From Paenibacillus rhizovicinus (GTDB taxonomy: Bacteria > Bacillota > Bacilli > Paenibacillales > Paenibacillaceae): a stretch of DNA of 64,000 nucleotides. A program made the position numbers and the translations under genes. Positions 8,743-20,596 of this stretch are shown piece after piece. The stretch is taken from contig NZ_CP048286.1 in assembly GCF_010365285.1 (NCBI RefSeq), positions 496,001 through 560,000 of the forward strand, written 5' to 3'. The notes under the pieces are model-generated. The model worked only from the letters and a program-made list of their open reading frames with translations, ran no database searches and had not been told where the DNA came from. Every line of letters starts with the position of its first letter. Within the stretch, counting starts at the first letter, position 1.

Positions 8743-8888
8743 TAAATCAGGGAAGATTATCAGATTTCCATAGTCGCAGAGATTTAAAATCCATTTCATA
8801 AAGGCATTCGCACCCGGTTCGTAGAATCATGGTAAGTAGTCAATAACCGGAATCATGATTCGAATCCCAATACGGAGGAGGATGCCGA

Positions 8889-9815
8889 TTGAAGCTAGAC
8901 CGATTGCTGGCGATTACCATGACCTTGCTCAATCAATCTCGCGTCAGCGCGACTGCCTTGGCTGAACGTTTTGAAGTCTCTCTGCGCACGATATACCGGG
9001 ATATGGACGCCATCAATCAATCAGGCATCCCCATCGTGTCCTACCCCGGTGCGGACGGGGGGTATGAAATCATGTCCAGTTACCGCATCGACAAGCAAAT
9101 ATTGACGCTCGATGATTTCTCGACGATCTATTCAGCTCTTCGCGGCATCACAACCGCGACGGACCAGTCTGAGGACCATGAACTGCTCGACAAAATCGGC
9201 GCGATGATTCCGGGTATATCAGGAACGGCCTCTTCCGATATTTCGCGCATCGATCTCGACTTTAAGCCTACGCCGAATGACAAGCAGAAATTCGCCCCGC
9301 TGCATGATGCAATTAAGCAAATGCATGTGGTCCAGTTCGCCTATTTAGACAATAAAGGCCAAGAATCCGAACGTGCCGTTGAACCGATGGGGCTCTTCCT
9401 GAAAGGCTATGTTTGGTATCTCTATGGCTACTGCCTATTACGTTCCGAGATGCGCAATTTCCGGTTATCCCGCATTCTCCGACTTCAGATGCTGCCGGAG
9501 ACATTCGCTCGGCGGAATTACACCCTTCAGGATGTGGAGAAGCAGTTCATGGACCGCGCGGATTTCTCCAAGGTGAAGGTGAAGCTTCATTTTGACAGCT
9601 CTGCAAGAACGAGGGTGCTGGATGAATTCGGTTTCGATCAGATTCATAACCACGAGGATGGTACATTATCCGTCCATGCCCACTATTCCTCCGTAGAACG
9701 CGCCATGCAGACGGTTCTAAGCTATGGCAGCCAAGTTACGGTGACCGAGCCGGTTGAGTTCATTGAGTCGTTGAGGAAACAAATTCAATGGATGGCCGAG
9801 AAATATGGCGTTTAA
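8889..9815 (+). CDS. YafY/YobV-type helix-turn-helix regulator with WYL domain
   Basis: 308 residues from a TTG start behind GGAGGAGG. The N-terminus is a winged HTH of the DeoR-like HTH_11 type (LAERFEVSLRTIYRDMDAINQSGIP, about residues 20-45). The WYL ligand-binding domain lies at about residues 135-210 and includes the tract LFLKGYVWYLYGYCLLR, where the family motif reads WYLYG, and FRLSRI. A C-terminal WCX-like extension follows. WYL proteins are one-component transcription factors that sense small molecules or nucleic acids. It lies 146 bases after the epoxide hydrolase gene, the common arrangement of these regulators with a hydrolase or glyoxalase target. Confidence 0.9.
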   Translation: MKLDRLLAITMTLLNQSRVSATALAERFEVSLRTIYRDMDAINQSGIPIVSYPGADGGYEIMSSYRIDKQILTLDDFSTIYSALRGITTATDQSEDHELLDKIGAMIPGISGTASSDISRIDLDFKPTPNDKQKFAPLHDAIKQMHVVQFAYLDNKGQESERAVEPMGLFLKGYVWYLYGYCLLRSEMRNFRLSRILRLQMLPETFARRNYTLQDVEKQFMDRADFSKVKVKLHFDSSARTRVLDEFGFDQIHNHEDGTLSVHAHYSSVERAMQTVLSYGSQVTVTEPVEFIESLRKQIQWMAEKYGV

Positions 9816-9819
9816 GATT

Positions 9820-9858
9820 ACGAAAGAGGGCTATCCGATGCGGATAGCCCTCTTTCGT
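9820..9858. terminator. Bidirectional terminator between convergent genes
   Basis: A perfect 17-bp stem (ACGAAAGAGGGCTATCC and its complement) around a 5-base loop, with AAAG/CTTT ends usable in both directions. It serves the WYL gene and the oxidoreductase gene at 9901. Confidence 0.9.
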
Positions 9859-9900
9859 ACCTGATTGCGAGCCGTACTCGTCGTTATTCGTAGCGACCGT

Positions 9901-11001
9901 CTACAGCAGGATCGCTTTCGATTCGGAGAACGCCAGCACTTCCTCGGCCGTAACCTCGCGTCCGAGTCTGTCTGAAATATAGATGCCTTCGCTGATCAAC
10001 ATCGTTTGCAGCGCAATCTCTGCCGTTGGGAGCAGCGGCACTCTGCCTTGGAGGACAGCCGCCCAGTGATGTTGGGAAGAATCATACGCATGTTCGTTCT
10101 CGCGCAGCTGATGGTGCCGGAAGCTCATCGCCCCGAGATCGAAGGTCGCATTCATGTCGAGATCGCAAAGCGTGGCGTGATAACTGAACGGATTCAGCCG
10201 CACCCCGCCTTCCGAGCCGACGATGCTGCTTCCCTCCAACGAGCCCAGTTGAACCGCCCATGCCTCGATGATATCCAACGTGAGTCCGTCTTCGAAGCGA
10301 ACAAAGCCAAGACCAAGCTCCTCTACGTTGTAGCCGCTTAGCTCCTTGCGCGCTTCGTCCATGCCGATCTCCTGATAGGTCTTGCCGCTCACCCGAGCCA
10401 CCCTGGGATTGCCCATTAAGTACAGCAGCTGAGAGATATGATAGACGCCCATGTCGAACAAAGCTCCGCCGGCAGCTTCTTCCTTCTTGACAAAGGTAGG
10501 GCTGCCATACCCATCCACATAAGGTCTGCCTCTGCGGCGGTGACCGGCGGAACGAGCATGATAGACGCGGCCCAGCTTGCCTCCTTCGATCAGCAGCTTC
10601 GCGGCTTTCGTCTCGGCCGTGTACAGCTGCGCAAGCTGAACGTGCAGCATGCGTTTGTTCGCGGCGGCGGCTTCCAGCATCGCTTTCCCGTCTGCGTAAG
10701 AACCGGCGATCGGCTTCTCGCAATAGACGTGCTTGCCGGCCTGCAGCGCTTCGATCGTGACGGGCGCATGGTAATTGTTATGCAGGCAGACATCGACCGC
10801 TTCTATATCGTCGCGTTTCAGCAGTTCTCTGAAATCGGCGTAGCGGTTCGGAATATCGTACAGGTCGCTTACCCTGTTCAATTCCGCTTCATTTAGATCG
10901 GCTGCGGCCACGACCTCGATTTCAGGTATTTTAGCATAAGCCTCTAGATGGCTTTTCCCGATCTGACCGACGCCGATAATTCCTATTCGGGTAGGCTTCA
11001 A
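9901..11001 (-). CDS. Gfo/Idh/MocA family NAD(P)-dependent oxidoreductase (A)
   Basis: 366 residues from a TTG start with GGAGG 7 bases upstream. The Rossmann motif [12 protein letters not shown] is at residues 7-18, and the family Lys is in the [12 protein letters not shown] motif near residue 95 (EKP). A C-terminal Gfo/Idh/MocA alpha/beta domain contains the [16 protein letters not shown] region with catalytic His. It oxidises or reduces a sugar, inositol or similar polyol. It is the last of four same-strand genes (13039 to 9901) with short gaps, which together look like a catabolic pathway for a cyclitol or sugar derivative. The exact substrate cannot be read from the sequence. Confidence 0.9.
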   Translation of the reverse strand: MKPTRIGIIGVGQIGKSHLEAYAKIPEIEVVAAADLNEAELNRVSDLYDIPNRYADFRELLKRDDIEAVDVCLHNNYHAPVTIEALQAGKHVYCEKPIAGSYADGKAMLEAAAANKRMLHVQLAQLYTAETKAAKLLIEGGKLGRVYHARSAGHRRRGRPYVDGYGSPTFVKKEEAAGGALFDMGVYHISQLLYLMGNPRVARVSGKTYQEIGMDEARKELSGYNVEELGLGFVRFEDGLTLDIIEAWAVQLGSLEGSSIVGSEGGVRLNPFSYHATLCDLDMNATFDLGAMSFRHHQLRENEHAYDSSQHHWAAVLQGRVPLLPTAEIALQTMLISEGIYISDRLGREVTAEEVLAFSESKAILL

Positions 11002-11024
11002 GTAATCTCCTCCTTCAAGGATGC

Positions 11025-11792
11025 TTACACCTGCAGCGCCGGGGGCACGCTCAGCACCTGTTTGATTAAATCCACCTGCTCCTGCGTCTCTCGGTATTCT
11101 TCGCTGCCTTTGCCATGCTCGATGCCCCAGCCTCCAACGTAACCTGCGTCCGTCATGGACTTCAGCTTCGCGCTCGTCAGCGTCTCTGCATTCACATGGA
11201 CATGAGCGGCGTGAGGAGCAAGACGCTCGTCCGCCGTATCTTTTCCTGTGGACCAGCGCTGCACGTGAAGCAGAATTTTGAAGGACGGGTGGTTGATGGC
11301 TTCAATCAATCGAAGCATCAAGTCCGGATTCAACGACGCGCCAAAATGGTTCTCCGGCCCGACGACGATCCCGATCTCCTCTGCCAGGCGGCAGTATTCG
11401 GTATACCGGTTGACCAAGAACTCGAATTCTTCGTCGGTCACGGTCTCCCGGCTGATTCCCCAGTCGATTCGCAAGCTCTTCGCGCCAAGGATTTTCGCCG
11501 CCTTGAAGTTTTCCAGCGCATTCCGGTACTGTTTCTCCCGTTCGGCTTCATCGTCCGCCCAGACAGCGCACCAGTCGCACGCAAGGCTCGGCAGCGTCAT
11601 CTGCTTCTCGTCCAACGCCTGTCTGATTTTGGCGAGATAAGTATCTTCCGTGGAAGTAAGGAATCCATTCCAGATGCCTACTGCGTTAAGACCGTAGCGG
11701 TAACGTATGCTCTCGAGCTGATGGAAAATATCCATCGTCCCTTCCTTCAGCATGCCGTGAAACGAAAAGCCTTCGATCGATAGATTTTGCAC
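11025..11792 (-). CDS. Sugar phosphate isomerase/epimerase family protein (xylose isomerase-like TIM barrel)
   Basis: 255 residues from a GTG start with GGAGG 8 bases upstream. The chain has the AP-endonuclease-2 / xylose isomerase-like TIM-barrel features: a [13 protein letters not shown] segment after strand 2, [16 protein letters not shown] with the metal-binding Glu in the middle, [17 protein letters not shown] and a C-terminal [11 protein letters not shown] with Glu. Members are isomerases, epimerases or dehydratases of sugars and inositols (IolE, IolI and relatives). It sits 23 bases before one Gfo/Idh dehydrogenase gene and 36 bases after another, so it probably isomerises the keto product of these dehydrogenases. 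Confidence 0.85.
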   Translation of the reverse strand: MQNLSIEGFSFHGMLKEGTMDIFHQLESIRYRYGLNAVGIWNGFLTSTEDTYLAKIRQALDEKQMTLPSLACDWCAVWADDEAEREKQYRNALENFKAAKILGAKSLRIDWGISRETVTDEEFEFLVNRYTEYCRLAEEIGIVVGPENHFGASLNPDLMLRLIEAINHPSFKILLHVQRWSTGKDTADERLAPHAAHVHVNAETLTSAKLKSMTDAGYVGGWGIEHGKGSEEYRETQEQVDLIKQVLSVPPALQV

Positions 11793-11828
11793 AGTCGTTT
11801 CCTCCTTATGCCCTCGGGCGAGGACGGT

Positions 11829-12953
11829 TTAGATTTGAACCGCGACGTCGAGCTCATCGATGGTCAACGGTTGGAAAGTCGTCGTAAGCTCCTGCGTTTG
11901 ACCGGTTGCGGCTGCACGGTAGCCGGATTCGATAATGTCGATGACATGTCTCGCATGCTCGGCGGTTACGATCGTCGGCTTGCCATCCGCGACCAAATCA
12001 ACGAGCTGCATGATGTCCTCATAGACATGGGATTCATCCAAGTTGATGTGCAGGTCATTCACGTGGGGCTGCCGGTCCGCTGGATTGCGGAGTGCGACAT
12101 CTCCGAATTTGGCGCCGATAATCGCGCCGCTTGTGCCGTAGACGTTAGGCAGCCAGTCCGTAATCGTGCCCGCGATCGTCGTATATACGATAACGTGGAA
12201 ACTATTGCCGAAATCCAGCAGCATCGTCGTAGAATCATCCATCTCGTTGATGATCGTCTGATCCCTGAACTTATGCTCCGGAATGCCGATACCGGACATT
12301 GCCGTGATCCTCTTAGCCGGTCCGAGAATGCCGGTGAGATTGTGAAGGGCATACACGGATACGTCGTACATCGGGCCCCCGCCGGGCTTCTTGTAGTACC
12401 ACTCCGGATTGACCGTCGTCAGAATGTCGTTGCCAGTACGGTACTCCTCGTTCAGGTGATAGGTTCCGCTGCCTGCCGAGGTTCCCGTAATGGCCCAGGC
12501 AAGCTGGCCGAGCGAACCGTCCAGCAGGAGCCGGCGCATGCGGCGGTTGACCGGGTGAAGCATCATGCCGGGCGAAGCGACGATTTGGAGATTGCGCGCC
12601 GCGGCCTTTTCGATCAAATCCGTCGCCTCGGACACTTTCGTCGTCATCGTTTTGTTGAAATGGATATGCTTGCCGGCTTCGAGCGCCTGCAGTCCTTGCT
12701 CGTAATGAAGACCGATCGGCGTGCAGATCGTAACGATCTCGACCGCAGGATCGGCAAGCAATTCTTCGTAAGACTCGTACGCCTTGTCGACACCGAACTT
12801 CTCCGCCGCGGCTTTGGCGCGCCCCGGAACCGGATCGCAGATCGCGGCCAATTTCACTCTTTCCTGTGCATCCGGCTGGCTAAGATGGGTTAGTGCACCT
12901 CGAAGGCCGATCGCCCCTGCTCCGACGACTCCAATACCAATACGTTTCGTCAT
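11829..12953 (-). CDS. Gfo/Idh/MocA family NAD(P)-dependent oxidoreductase (B)
   Basis: 374 residues. The Rossmann motif GVVGAGAIGLRG lies at residues 8-19. The usual EKP signature is replaced by HFNKTMTTK, keeping the lysine; this NK variant is found in some sugar dehydrogenase subgroups. The central region has a Gly/His-rich TYHLNEEYRTG and PMYDVSVYALHN (catalytic His on the second helix). The ribosome site is weak (GGATG). It is the second gene of the four-gene unit, 85 bases after the dehydrogenase gene at 13039. Different Gfo/Idh paralogues in one operon usually act on successive or stereoisomeric intermediates. Confidence 0.88.
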   Translation of the reverse strand: MTKRIGIGVVGAGAIGLRGALTHLSQPDAQERVKLAAICDPVPGRAKAAAEKFGVDKAYESYEELLADPAVEIVTICTPIGLHYEQGLQALEAGKHIHFNKTMTTKVSEATDLIEKAAARNLQIVASPGMMLHPVNRRMRRLLLDGSLGQLAWAITGTSAGSGTYHLNEEYRTGNDILTTVNPEWYYKKPGGGPMYDVSVYALHNLTGILGPAKRITAMSGIGIPEHKFRDQTIINEMDDSTTMLLDFGNSFHVIVYTTIAGTITDWLPNVYGTSGAIIGAKFGDVALRNPADRQPHVNDLHINLDESHVYEDIMQLVDLVADGKPTIVTAEHARHVIDIIESGYRAAATGQTQELTTTFQPLTIDELDVAVQI

Positions 12954-13038
12954 GGTAGAACATCCACGCTCCGATCATTGGAATGATACGACTAGTGACG
13001 CTAAGAATTGGTGACATTCGGTAAGAGCCCGTCGTTTA

Positions 13039-14034
13039 TTAGGCTAACGATATAAGTTTGCTGCCGTTAGCAGCGCTCTCCCATGCCGCTTCCGTTAAAC
13101 GTGCGATTCTTAACCCGGTGCTGGACGGTGCGGCTGCCTCGCTCACCCTGCCAAGTACGAGGTTAACGAAATCGATGTCCGGATCGCTCGAAGAAGGAAG
13201 ATCCGCTTCAGATACTTCCGTAAGGGACTTTTCCCCTTCCCTGGCGACCAAAATCTTGTTGTTGCGGTAGAGAACCGAACCTTTATCCCCGTGGATGGAC
13301 ACGTCCTCATGCCAGCCGATGCTCGCGCTGCCGACCACGTTGAAGGTCCCGATGGCGCCTCCATGGAATCGGACCGTTACGGCGGAATCGATGTCGACCT
13401 CTCTGCCGTGGTTCTCGATCATAGCAGATACGCTCTCCGGCTCGAGTCCCGTTACCCACAGCACGATATCCAGCAGATGGCTGCCAGAATCGTTCAATTG
13501 TCCGCCGCAGGATAAAGCCAGATTTTGCCTCCAGGTGCCGGTTGCGCCTTTCAGCCAGCTTTGCGCTTGGTACGCGCAAATGTAGTTGATGTTGCCTAAT
13601 TCTCCGTTCTCGATCAAGTCGCGGATATACATGTACGGGCCCATCAGGTGACGCTGGTACGCGACAGCCAGATGCTTGTTCACTTTCTCGGCATGTGCAA
13701 TGATTTGCGCTGCATTATCGGAACCGCTTACGAACGGCTTCTCCATGAGTACGTGAAGGCCGCCGTCAAGGCATGCCATTCCCTGTTCGAAATGCATGCT
13801 GTGCGGCGAAACAATAACGGCTGCGTCAGCCCCCGATTGGGCAATCGCTTCCTGGTAATCTGTATAGACAGCTATGTTGGCAAGCTGTGGAAAATTTTGC
13901 TTCACGAGGGTGATTGCTGCTTCAGACGGATCGGACAACGCGACGATTTCAGCCTCAGGCACATTCAACAGTCTGCGGATGTGCTCCCTTCCCATTCCGC
14001 CAACACCAATCATTAGAAAACGAACTTTTCCCAT
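13039..14034 (-). CDS. Gfo/Idh/MocA family NAD(P)-dependent oxidoreductase (C)
   Basis: 331 residues from the ATG at 14034, chosen because GGGAGG is 7 bases upstream; the frame is open a further 56 codons but that part reads as promoter. The Rossmann motif is MIGVGGMGREH; EKP is present in HVLMEKPFVSG; NDSGSHLLDIVLWVTG carries the catalytic His. This is the first gene of the operon, with a sigma-A-like promoter and a CcpA-type site upstream, so the operon is probably carbon-catabolite controlled. It shares only family-level features with the two other dehydrogenases, so they are not recent duplicates. Confidence 0.9.
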   Translation of the reverse strand: MGKVRFLMIGVGGMGREHIRRLLNVPEAEIVALSDPSEAAITLVKQNFPQLANIAVYTDYQEAIAQSGADAAVIVSPHSMHFEQGMACLDGGLHVLMEKPFVSGSDNAAQIIAHAEKVNKHLAVAYQRHLMGPYMYIRDLIENGELGNINYICAYQAQSWLKGATGTWRQNLALSCGGQLNDSGSHLLDIVLWVTGLEPESVSAMIENHGREVDIDSAVTVRFHGGAIGTFNVVGSASIGWHEDVSIHGDKGSVLYRNNKILVAREGEKSLTEVSEADLPSSSDPDIDFVNLVLGRVSEAAAPSSTGLRIARLTEAAWESAANGSKLISLA

Positions 14035-14070
14035 TGTAACGCCTCCCATAAATGAATTTTGCATTACGAA

Positions 14071-14084
14071 ATAAAGCGCTTTCA
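14071..14084 (-). promoter_or_regulatory. cre-like CcpA site upstream of the dehydrogenase operon
   Basis: The minus strand reads TGAAAGCGCTTTAT, close to the cre consensus TGNAANCGNTNNCA and nearly palindromic. It lies 37 bases before the first start codon, downstream of the putative promoter, where CcpA binding would repress. Confidence 0.6.
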
Positions 14085-14184
14085 CACCCTGTTCAAAAAA
14101 AGATTGTTGTTGCTTTGGAGATAAAACACGCACGCTCACGAACGTTACATTATCGTCATTTTGCACACCAATCTTTTCAGGCAA

Positions 14185-14213
14185 ATTATAACACCGGAGC
14201 ATTTATGTGTATA
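14185..14213 (-). promoter_or_regulatory. Putative sigma-A promoter of the dehydrogenase operon
   Basis: On the minus strand TATACA (4 of 6 match to -35) and a perfect TATAAT (-10) are separated by 17 bases, about 150 bases before the first start codon. The remainder of 14035-14365 holds the cre-like site and an inverted repeat, and no gene that I can see. Confidence 0.5.
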
Positions 14214-14291
14214 TTGTTTATTTGAGTCCGTTTTTTGTTGTTTTTAGCCTTATTTCTTTCTGAATTGTTACGACTGCCTGTTGATTGAAGT

Positions 14292-14364
14292 GCGGCGAAG
14301 TCACGTGAGCCATCGCTGGGAAAATGCTGTTCAAAGCTCCGGGCATCATGAAGTACTTCGCCGC
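14292..14364. repeat. Inverted repeat just after the collagen-like gene
   Basis: GCGGCGAAGT at 14292 is exactly matched by ACTTCGCCGC at 14355, separated by 53 bases, immediately beyond the stop codon of the collagen-like gene. There is no T tract, so it may be an RNA-stabilising hairpin or a rho-independent-like end of a different kind. Confidence 0.5.
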
Positions 14365-14365
14365 C

Positions 14366-17599
<3,234 letters not shown>

Positions 17600-17713
17600 C
17601 TATGCACCTGTCACACAATATTAATACCTTCACAAGCTTACGTACTGCATGCAAAGCCCCTGTTTAGATCCTATGGAAGTTTTGCATCATTCATGTCTTC
17701 GGTCGGTCTATAT

Positions 17714-17751
17714 GAAAAAAGCAGACCATCCCGAATTTCGAATGGCCTGCT
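17714..17751 (-). terminator. Terminator of the methyltransferase gene at 17787
   Basis: AGCAGaCCAT and ATGGcCTGCT pair around a 12-base loop, followed on the minus strand by TTTTTT. Confidence 0.8.
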
Positions 17752-17786
17752 GTTCTTTATGTTCTATGGGCCGCCAGCCACGTTCC

Positions 17787-18596
17787 TCATACCTTCGTCG
17801 CCTGCAGCGAGAACGTCAGCGGGATATCGTTGGATGCGTCTTTCCACCGCCATCGTCCGTCCTCGCCTTGCTCCATGAACGGAAAACGTTGATTGCTGCC
17901 GTGGGTGAACTCATGCAGGTAATCCAAGCGCAGGCCAGCACCGATTAAGGCATTCAGTATATCGCTGAAACTGTAGCTCCAGACATACTCGACACCCCGT
18001 TGATCGGCCGCCGGATCTGAATGCGGCAGCAGACCCTCGATCTGAAGAGGCTGTTCCGTGTGAAAATACGGATATCGCGTGTGCAAATCCGTCACTTCGC
18101 CGCCATCATCGAAAACATTGAGAAACGGATGCTCCTCCTGCAGGTACAAGATGCCGCCAGGCTTAAGGAAATGCGCAATGATTTTCGCCCAGCGGTCGAG
18201 ATCGGAGAGCCAAAACAAGACACCGCCTGACGTATAGACGATATCGAACTTGTCATCAAGCACCTGCGGCAGCTCGTAAATATCCGTGCAGAGAAAACGC
18301 GCGTCCAGCCCGGTTTCGTCACGCAAACGTTCGGCGAGCGCGATCGCATCCTCGGAGAAGTCTACACCGGTAACATCCGCACCGAGGCGAGCCCAGGACA
18401 GCGTATCCAACCCGAAGTGACATTGGAGATGCAGCAGCGACTTGCCCGCCACATCGCTCAATTCCTCAAGGTCAATCGGGGTCAAGGTCGTTTTGCCTGC
18501 CTTGAACCCTTCGATATCATATCTGGCTGTACTCGCGGCATTGACAGCAGTACGTGCGTTCCAATGCGCTCGGTTGCTCGCGGTATAATCGGTCAT
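17787..18596 (-). CDS. Class I SAM-dependent methyltransferase
   Basis: 269 residues; ATG with GGAGG 10 bases upstream. After an N-terminal NRAHWNART segment, motif I is replaced by the variant LLHLQCHFGLDTLSWARLG, a form common in a Firmicutes/Actinobacteria subgroup of small-molecule methyltransferases. VTGVDFSEDAI supplies the acidic ribose contact, and DIVYTSGGVLFWLSD is the motif-IV region. It is a cytosolic enzyme of unknown substrate. The gene is monocistronic with its own terminator. Confidence 0.85.
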   Translation of the reverse strand: MTDYTASNRAHWNARTAVNAASTARYDIEGFKAGKTTLTPIDLEELSDVAGKSLLHLQCHFGLDTLSWARLGADVTGVDFSEDAIALAERLRDETGLDARFLCTDIYELPQVLDDKFDIVYTSGGVLFWLSDLDRWAKIIAHFLKPGGILYLQEEHPFLNVFDDGGEVTDLHTRYPYFHTEQPLQIEGLLPHSDPAADQRGVEYVWSYSFSDILNALIGAGLRLDYLHEFTHGSNQRFPFMEQGEDGRWRWKDASNDIPLTFSLQATKV

Positions 18597-18659
18597 GGAT
18601 GAATCGCCTCCATATCCTCATGCTATTGTCCCCGCATAAAAGGTCCACCATATAAATAA

Positions 18660-18682
18660 AAAGCCTGATTCCCTCAGGCTTT
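18660..18682 (-). terminator. Terminator of the acetyltransferase gene
   Basis: Perfect 9-bp stem AAAGCCTGA/TCAGGCTTT with a 5-base loop; the minus-strand transcript ends in T5 before ATTTATA. Confidence 0.9.
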
Positions 18683-18713
18683 CGCATTGATGCCGCATTA
18701 TAGTCTATGAAGG

Positions 18714-19190
18714 CTATACCAACTTAAGCATACCTGTATAGATGCCCGGTTCCGGCTGCTCGATCTCCAGTGCGCCGACGGTGTGTTTGTAGAAGTCGAC
18801 AGGGCCAGCGGCGCCTATAATGGCATACGCGTAACCGAAATCCCGCATCGCGAGAAGCGCTTCGAACAGCAGCTGCTTGCCGATTCCTAGTCCGCGGGTC
18901 TGCTCGTCTACCCCCGTCGGTCCGAAGAAACCTCTGCACGTCGCGTCGTAACAGGCAAATCCGAGCAGCTCGCCATCCTTCACCGCGACGAGACAAGCGA
19001 CGGGCTGCCTGCTGAATGCAACCTCGCACTCGCTGCGCCAGCCTTTGCTAAACCGTTTCTCGACCCATTCGGCAACCGTTATCAGCTCAGGTCCGATTGC
19101 TCTGCGAACCGTAATTCCTGTACGAGCTGTAAATTGTTTGGGCGATTCGGATTCCGGCAATTGATATAGTTTAACCAACATATCTCCCAT
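18714..19190 (-). CDS. GNAT family N-acetyltransferase
   Basis: 158 residues. The acetyl-CoA-binding motif A reads GVDEQTRGLGIGKQLLFEAL (R-G-x-G-I-G-K) at about residues 96-115, preceded by the beta strands LVAVKDGELLGFACYD. The C-terminus has the usual Y..G/A pattern in IIGAAGPVDFYKHTVGA. The chain is short and single-domain, so the acceptor (amine, amino acid or antibiotic) cannot be inferred. The start could also be the ATG three codons later. The 175 bases upstream (19191-19365) contain several loosely repeated GAGTCCC-like blocks (19252-19303) but no recognisable promoter. Confidence 0.85.
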   Translation of the reverse strand: MGDMLVKLYQLPESESPKQFTARTGITVRRAIGPELITVAEWVEKRFSKGWRSECEVAFSRQPVACLVAVKDGELLGFACYDATCRGFFGPTGVDEQTRGLGIGKQLLFEALLAMRDFGYAYAIIGAAGPVDFYKHTVGALEIEQPEPGIYTGMLKLV

Positions 19191-19365
19191 CCGTACTTCT
19201 TCCCTTCACCGTCTAATGTGGGTATTGCATCGTTATGATTCGAATTGCAGGTTCCCTATCGAGTCCCTATTGAGTCCCTGCCGATTCCCAAGGAGTTCCC
19301 CTAGATATCGTACCTTAACCAATGCCGGATGACAATCGCTCCCAATACCAATCCCAATTCCCTAC

Positions 19366-19860
19366 TTAAGTTCTACTCATCATCGTCGGCATGGCGTTTG
19401 CGTTCTCCGACAGCTCAGTTTTACGCTTCGGCTGGAATTTGAATAACACCAGACCGGCAATAAGCGCCGTGATGCCGATAGCTTTCTGCCAACTGAACGG
19501 AACCTGCTCCAATCCGAACCATCCTGCGGAATCCCACCATAACGCGCATAACAGCTGGGAGGCCATGACGATCGCTGTCGCCGCGCTCGGGCCAAGAAGA
19601 CGGACGCCCTTAACCACGCTGGTGACGACGCCGATTCCTAATAGTCCGCTGAACCAGAACCAACCCGGCATCGCCTGCCATTTCAGAAAATCCGCGCCCT
19701 CCATCAACATGCCCATGCCGAACGACGCGATGAATCCCATACCCAGCACGAGGGCAGTCGTCGTATGCGAATGTAACGCAGCGCTCGCTTTGTTATTGAA
19801 TAAGGTCTGCACACTGACAAGCATCCCTGCCAGAAGCGCTAATAAAATGCCGGTAATCAA
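19366..19860 (-). CDS. YdcZ-type (DUF606) DMT-superfamily transporter, long form
   Basis: 164 residues with five hydrophobic segments: GILLALLAGMLVSVQTLFN, TTALVLGMGFIASFGMGML, GWFWFSGLLGIGVVTSVV, ATAIVMASQLLCALWW and AIGITALIAGLVLFKF, then a hydrophilic tail. The SVQTLFNNKA segment and the G-P-S-A-A-T-A turn are characteristic of DUF606/YdcZ. These five-helix proteins work as dimers and are a half of the EamA drug/metabolite transporter fold. The start codon overlaps the stop of the Crp/Fnr-like regulator by 4 bases, so the two are coupled. A second YdcZ gene precedes the regulator, suggesting a heterodimer. Confidence 0.88.
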   Translation of the reverse strand: MITGILLALLAGMLVSVQTLFNNKASAALHSHTTTALVLGMGFIASFGMGMLMEGADFLKWQAMPGWFWFSGLLGIGVVTSVVKGVRLLGPSAATAIVMASQLLCALWWDSAGWFGLEQVPFSWQKAIGITALIAGLVLFKFQPKRKTELSENANAMPTMMSRT

Positions 19861-20561
19861 CGCAAGTCCCTCCGTTCACCATTCTCGTATATGTTTCGCC
19901 CAGCGACGGCTTCGAGGCCTGCTCGGTCTTTGATCATGAGCGTGCCGCGACTTCGTTCTACCAGCTGCATCCGACAGAAGTTGAGAATAACCCGGTTCAA
20001 GTGCCGATAACTGGTGCCGATCAAGTTCGCCATGTCTTTCAAATTGGCCGTACTGACCTTTGCTTCTCCCGGACTCGTCACGGAGAGCAGATAACTGGCA
20101 AGCCGGATTTCAACCGGATACAGCAGATTGAAACTCAGCGCTACCGATTTCGAGTAAAATTTCTCCGAGATCATTTGCAGCATGAACTGCAGGAACGGTA
20201 CTTCTTCGCGATAGAGCCGCAGCCAGCGTTTATGAACGCCAATCGCTTCCACGGCCGTTACCGCCGTTACCGTATTCAGATTGTTCAATTCGCTCAGGCA
20301 CTCGATTTCGCCAAGAACGCCAAGCGGCGAAGTGAAATTCAGCAGCAGCGTATTCCCTTCTGCCGATGTCGTATAGATTTTGACTTTACCTTGCACGAGG
20401 TAGAAAATATGCTGCGGTTCTTCGCCCTGCGTGCACAGCGCTTCATCAGGCTCGAATCGGTACAGCACCAAATGCTGTCGCAATGCGGATGGGAAGATTT
20501 CTTCTAACGCATACTGTACAAGATAGCCTTCTAACCGATCGGCAGCTGCGATTTCCTTCAT
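19857..20561 (-). CDS. Crp/Fnr family regulator, YeiL-like
   Basis: 234 residues. An N-terminal cyclic-nucleotide-binding-like beta barrel occupies about residues 15-130 (LCTQGEEPQHIFYLVQGKVKIY is the typical P-B-C pattern, split here around Gln). A dimer helix and a C-terminal winged HTH follow (LKDMANLIGTSYRHLNRVI as recognition region). There is no four-Cys cluster as in Fnr, and the cAMP-contact Arg-Thr pair is not evident, so the ligand is unknown. It closely follows the layout of YeiL regulators. It is sandwiched between two YdcZ transporter genes with 35-base and 4-base-overlap junctions, so it very likely controls them. Confidence 0.85.
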   Translation of the reverse strand: MKEIAAADRLEGYLVQYALEEIFPSALRQHLVLYRFEPDEALCTQGEEPQHIFYLVQGKVKIYTTSAEGNTLLLNFTSPLGVLGEIECLSELNNLNTVTAVTAVEAIGVHKRWLRLYREEVPFLQFMLQMISEKFYSKSVALSFNLLYPVEIRLASYLLSVTSPGEAKVSTANLKDMANLIGTSYRHLNRVILNFCRMQLVERSRGTLMIKDRAGLEAVAGRNIYENGERRDLR

Positions 20562-20596
20562 TCCAGCATCCCCTTCCTATTGGATAGTGTAGCCGC

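Noticed and set aside
19252-19303. Loosely repeated GAGTCCC/GATTCCC blocks about 13 bases apart
   Set aside because: Imperfect, few copies, no link to a promoter or structure; noted only in the neighbouring gene entry.
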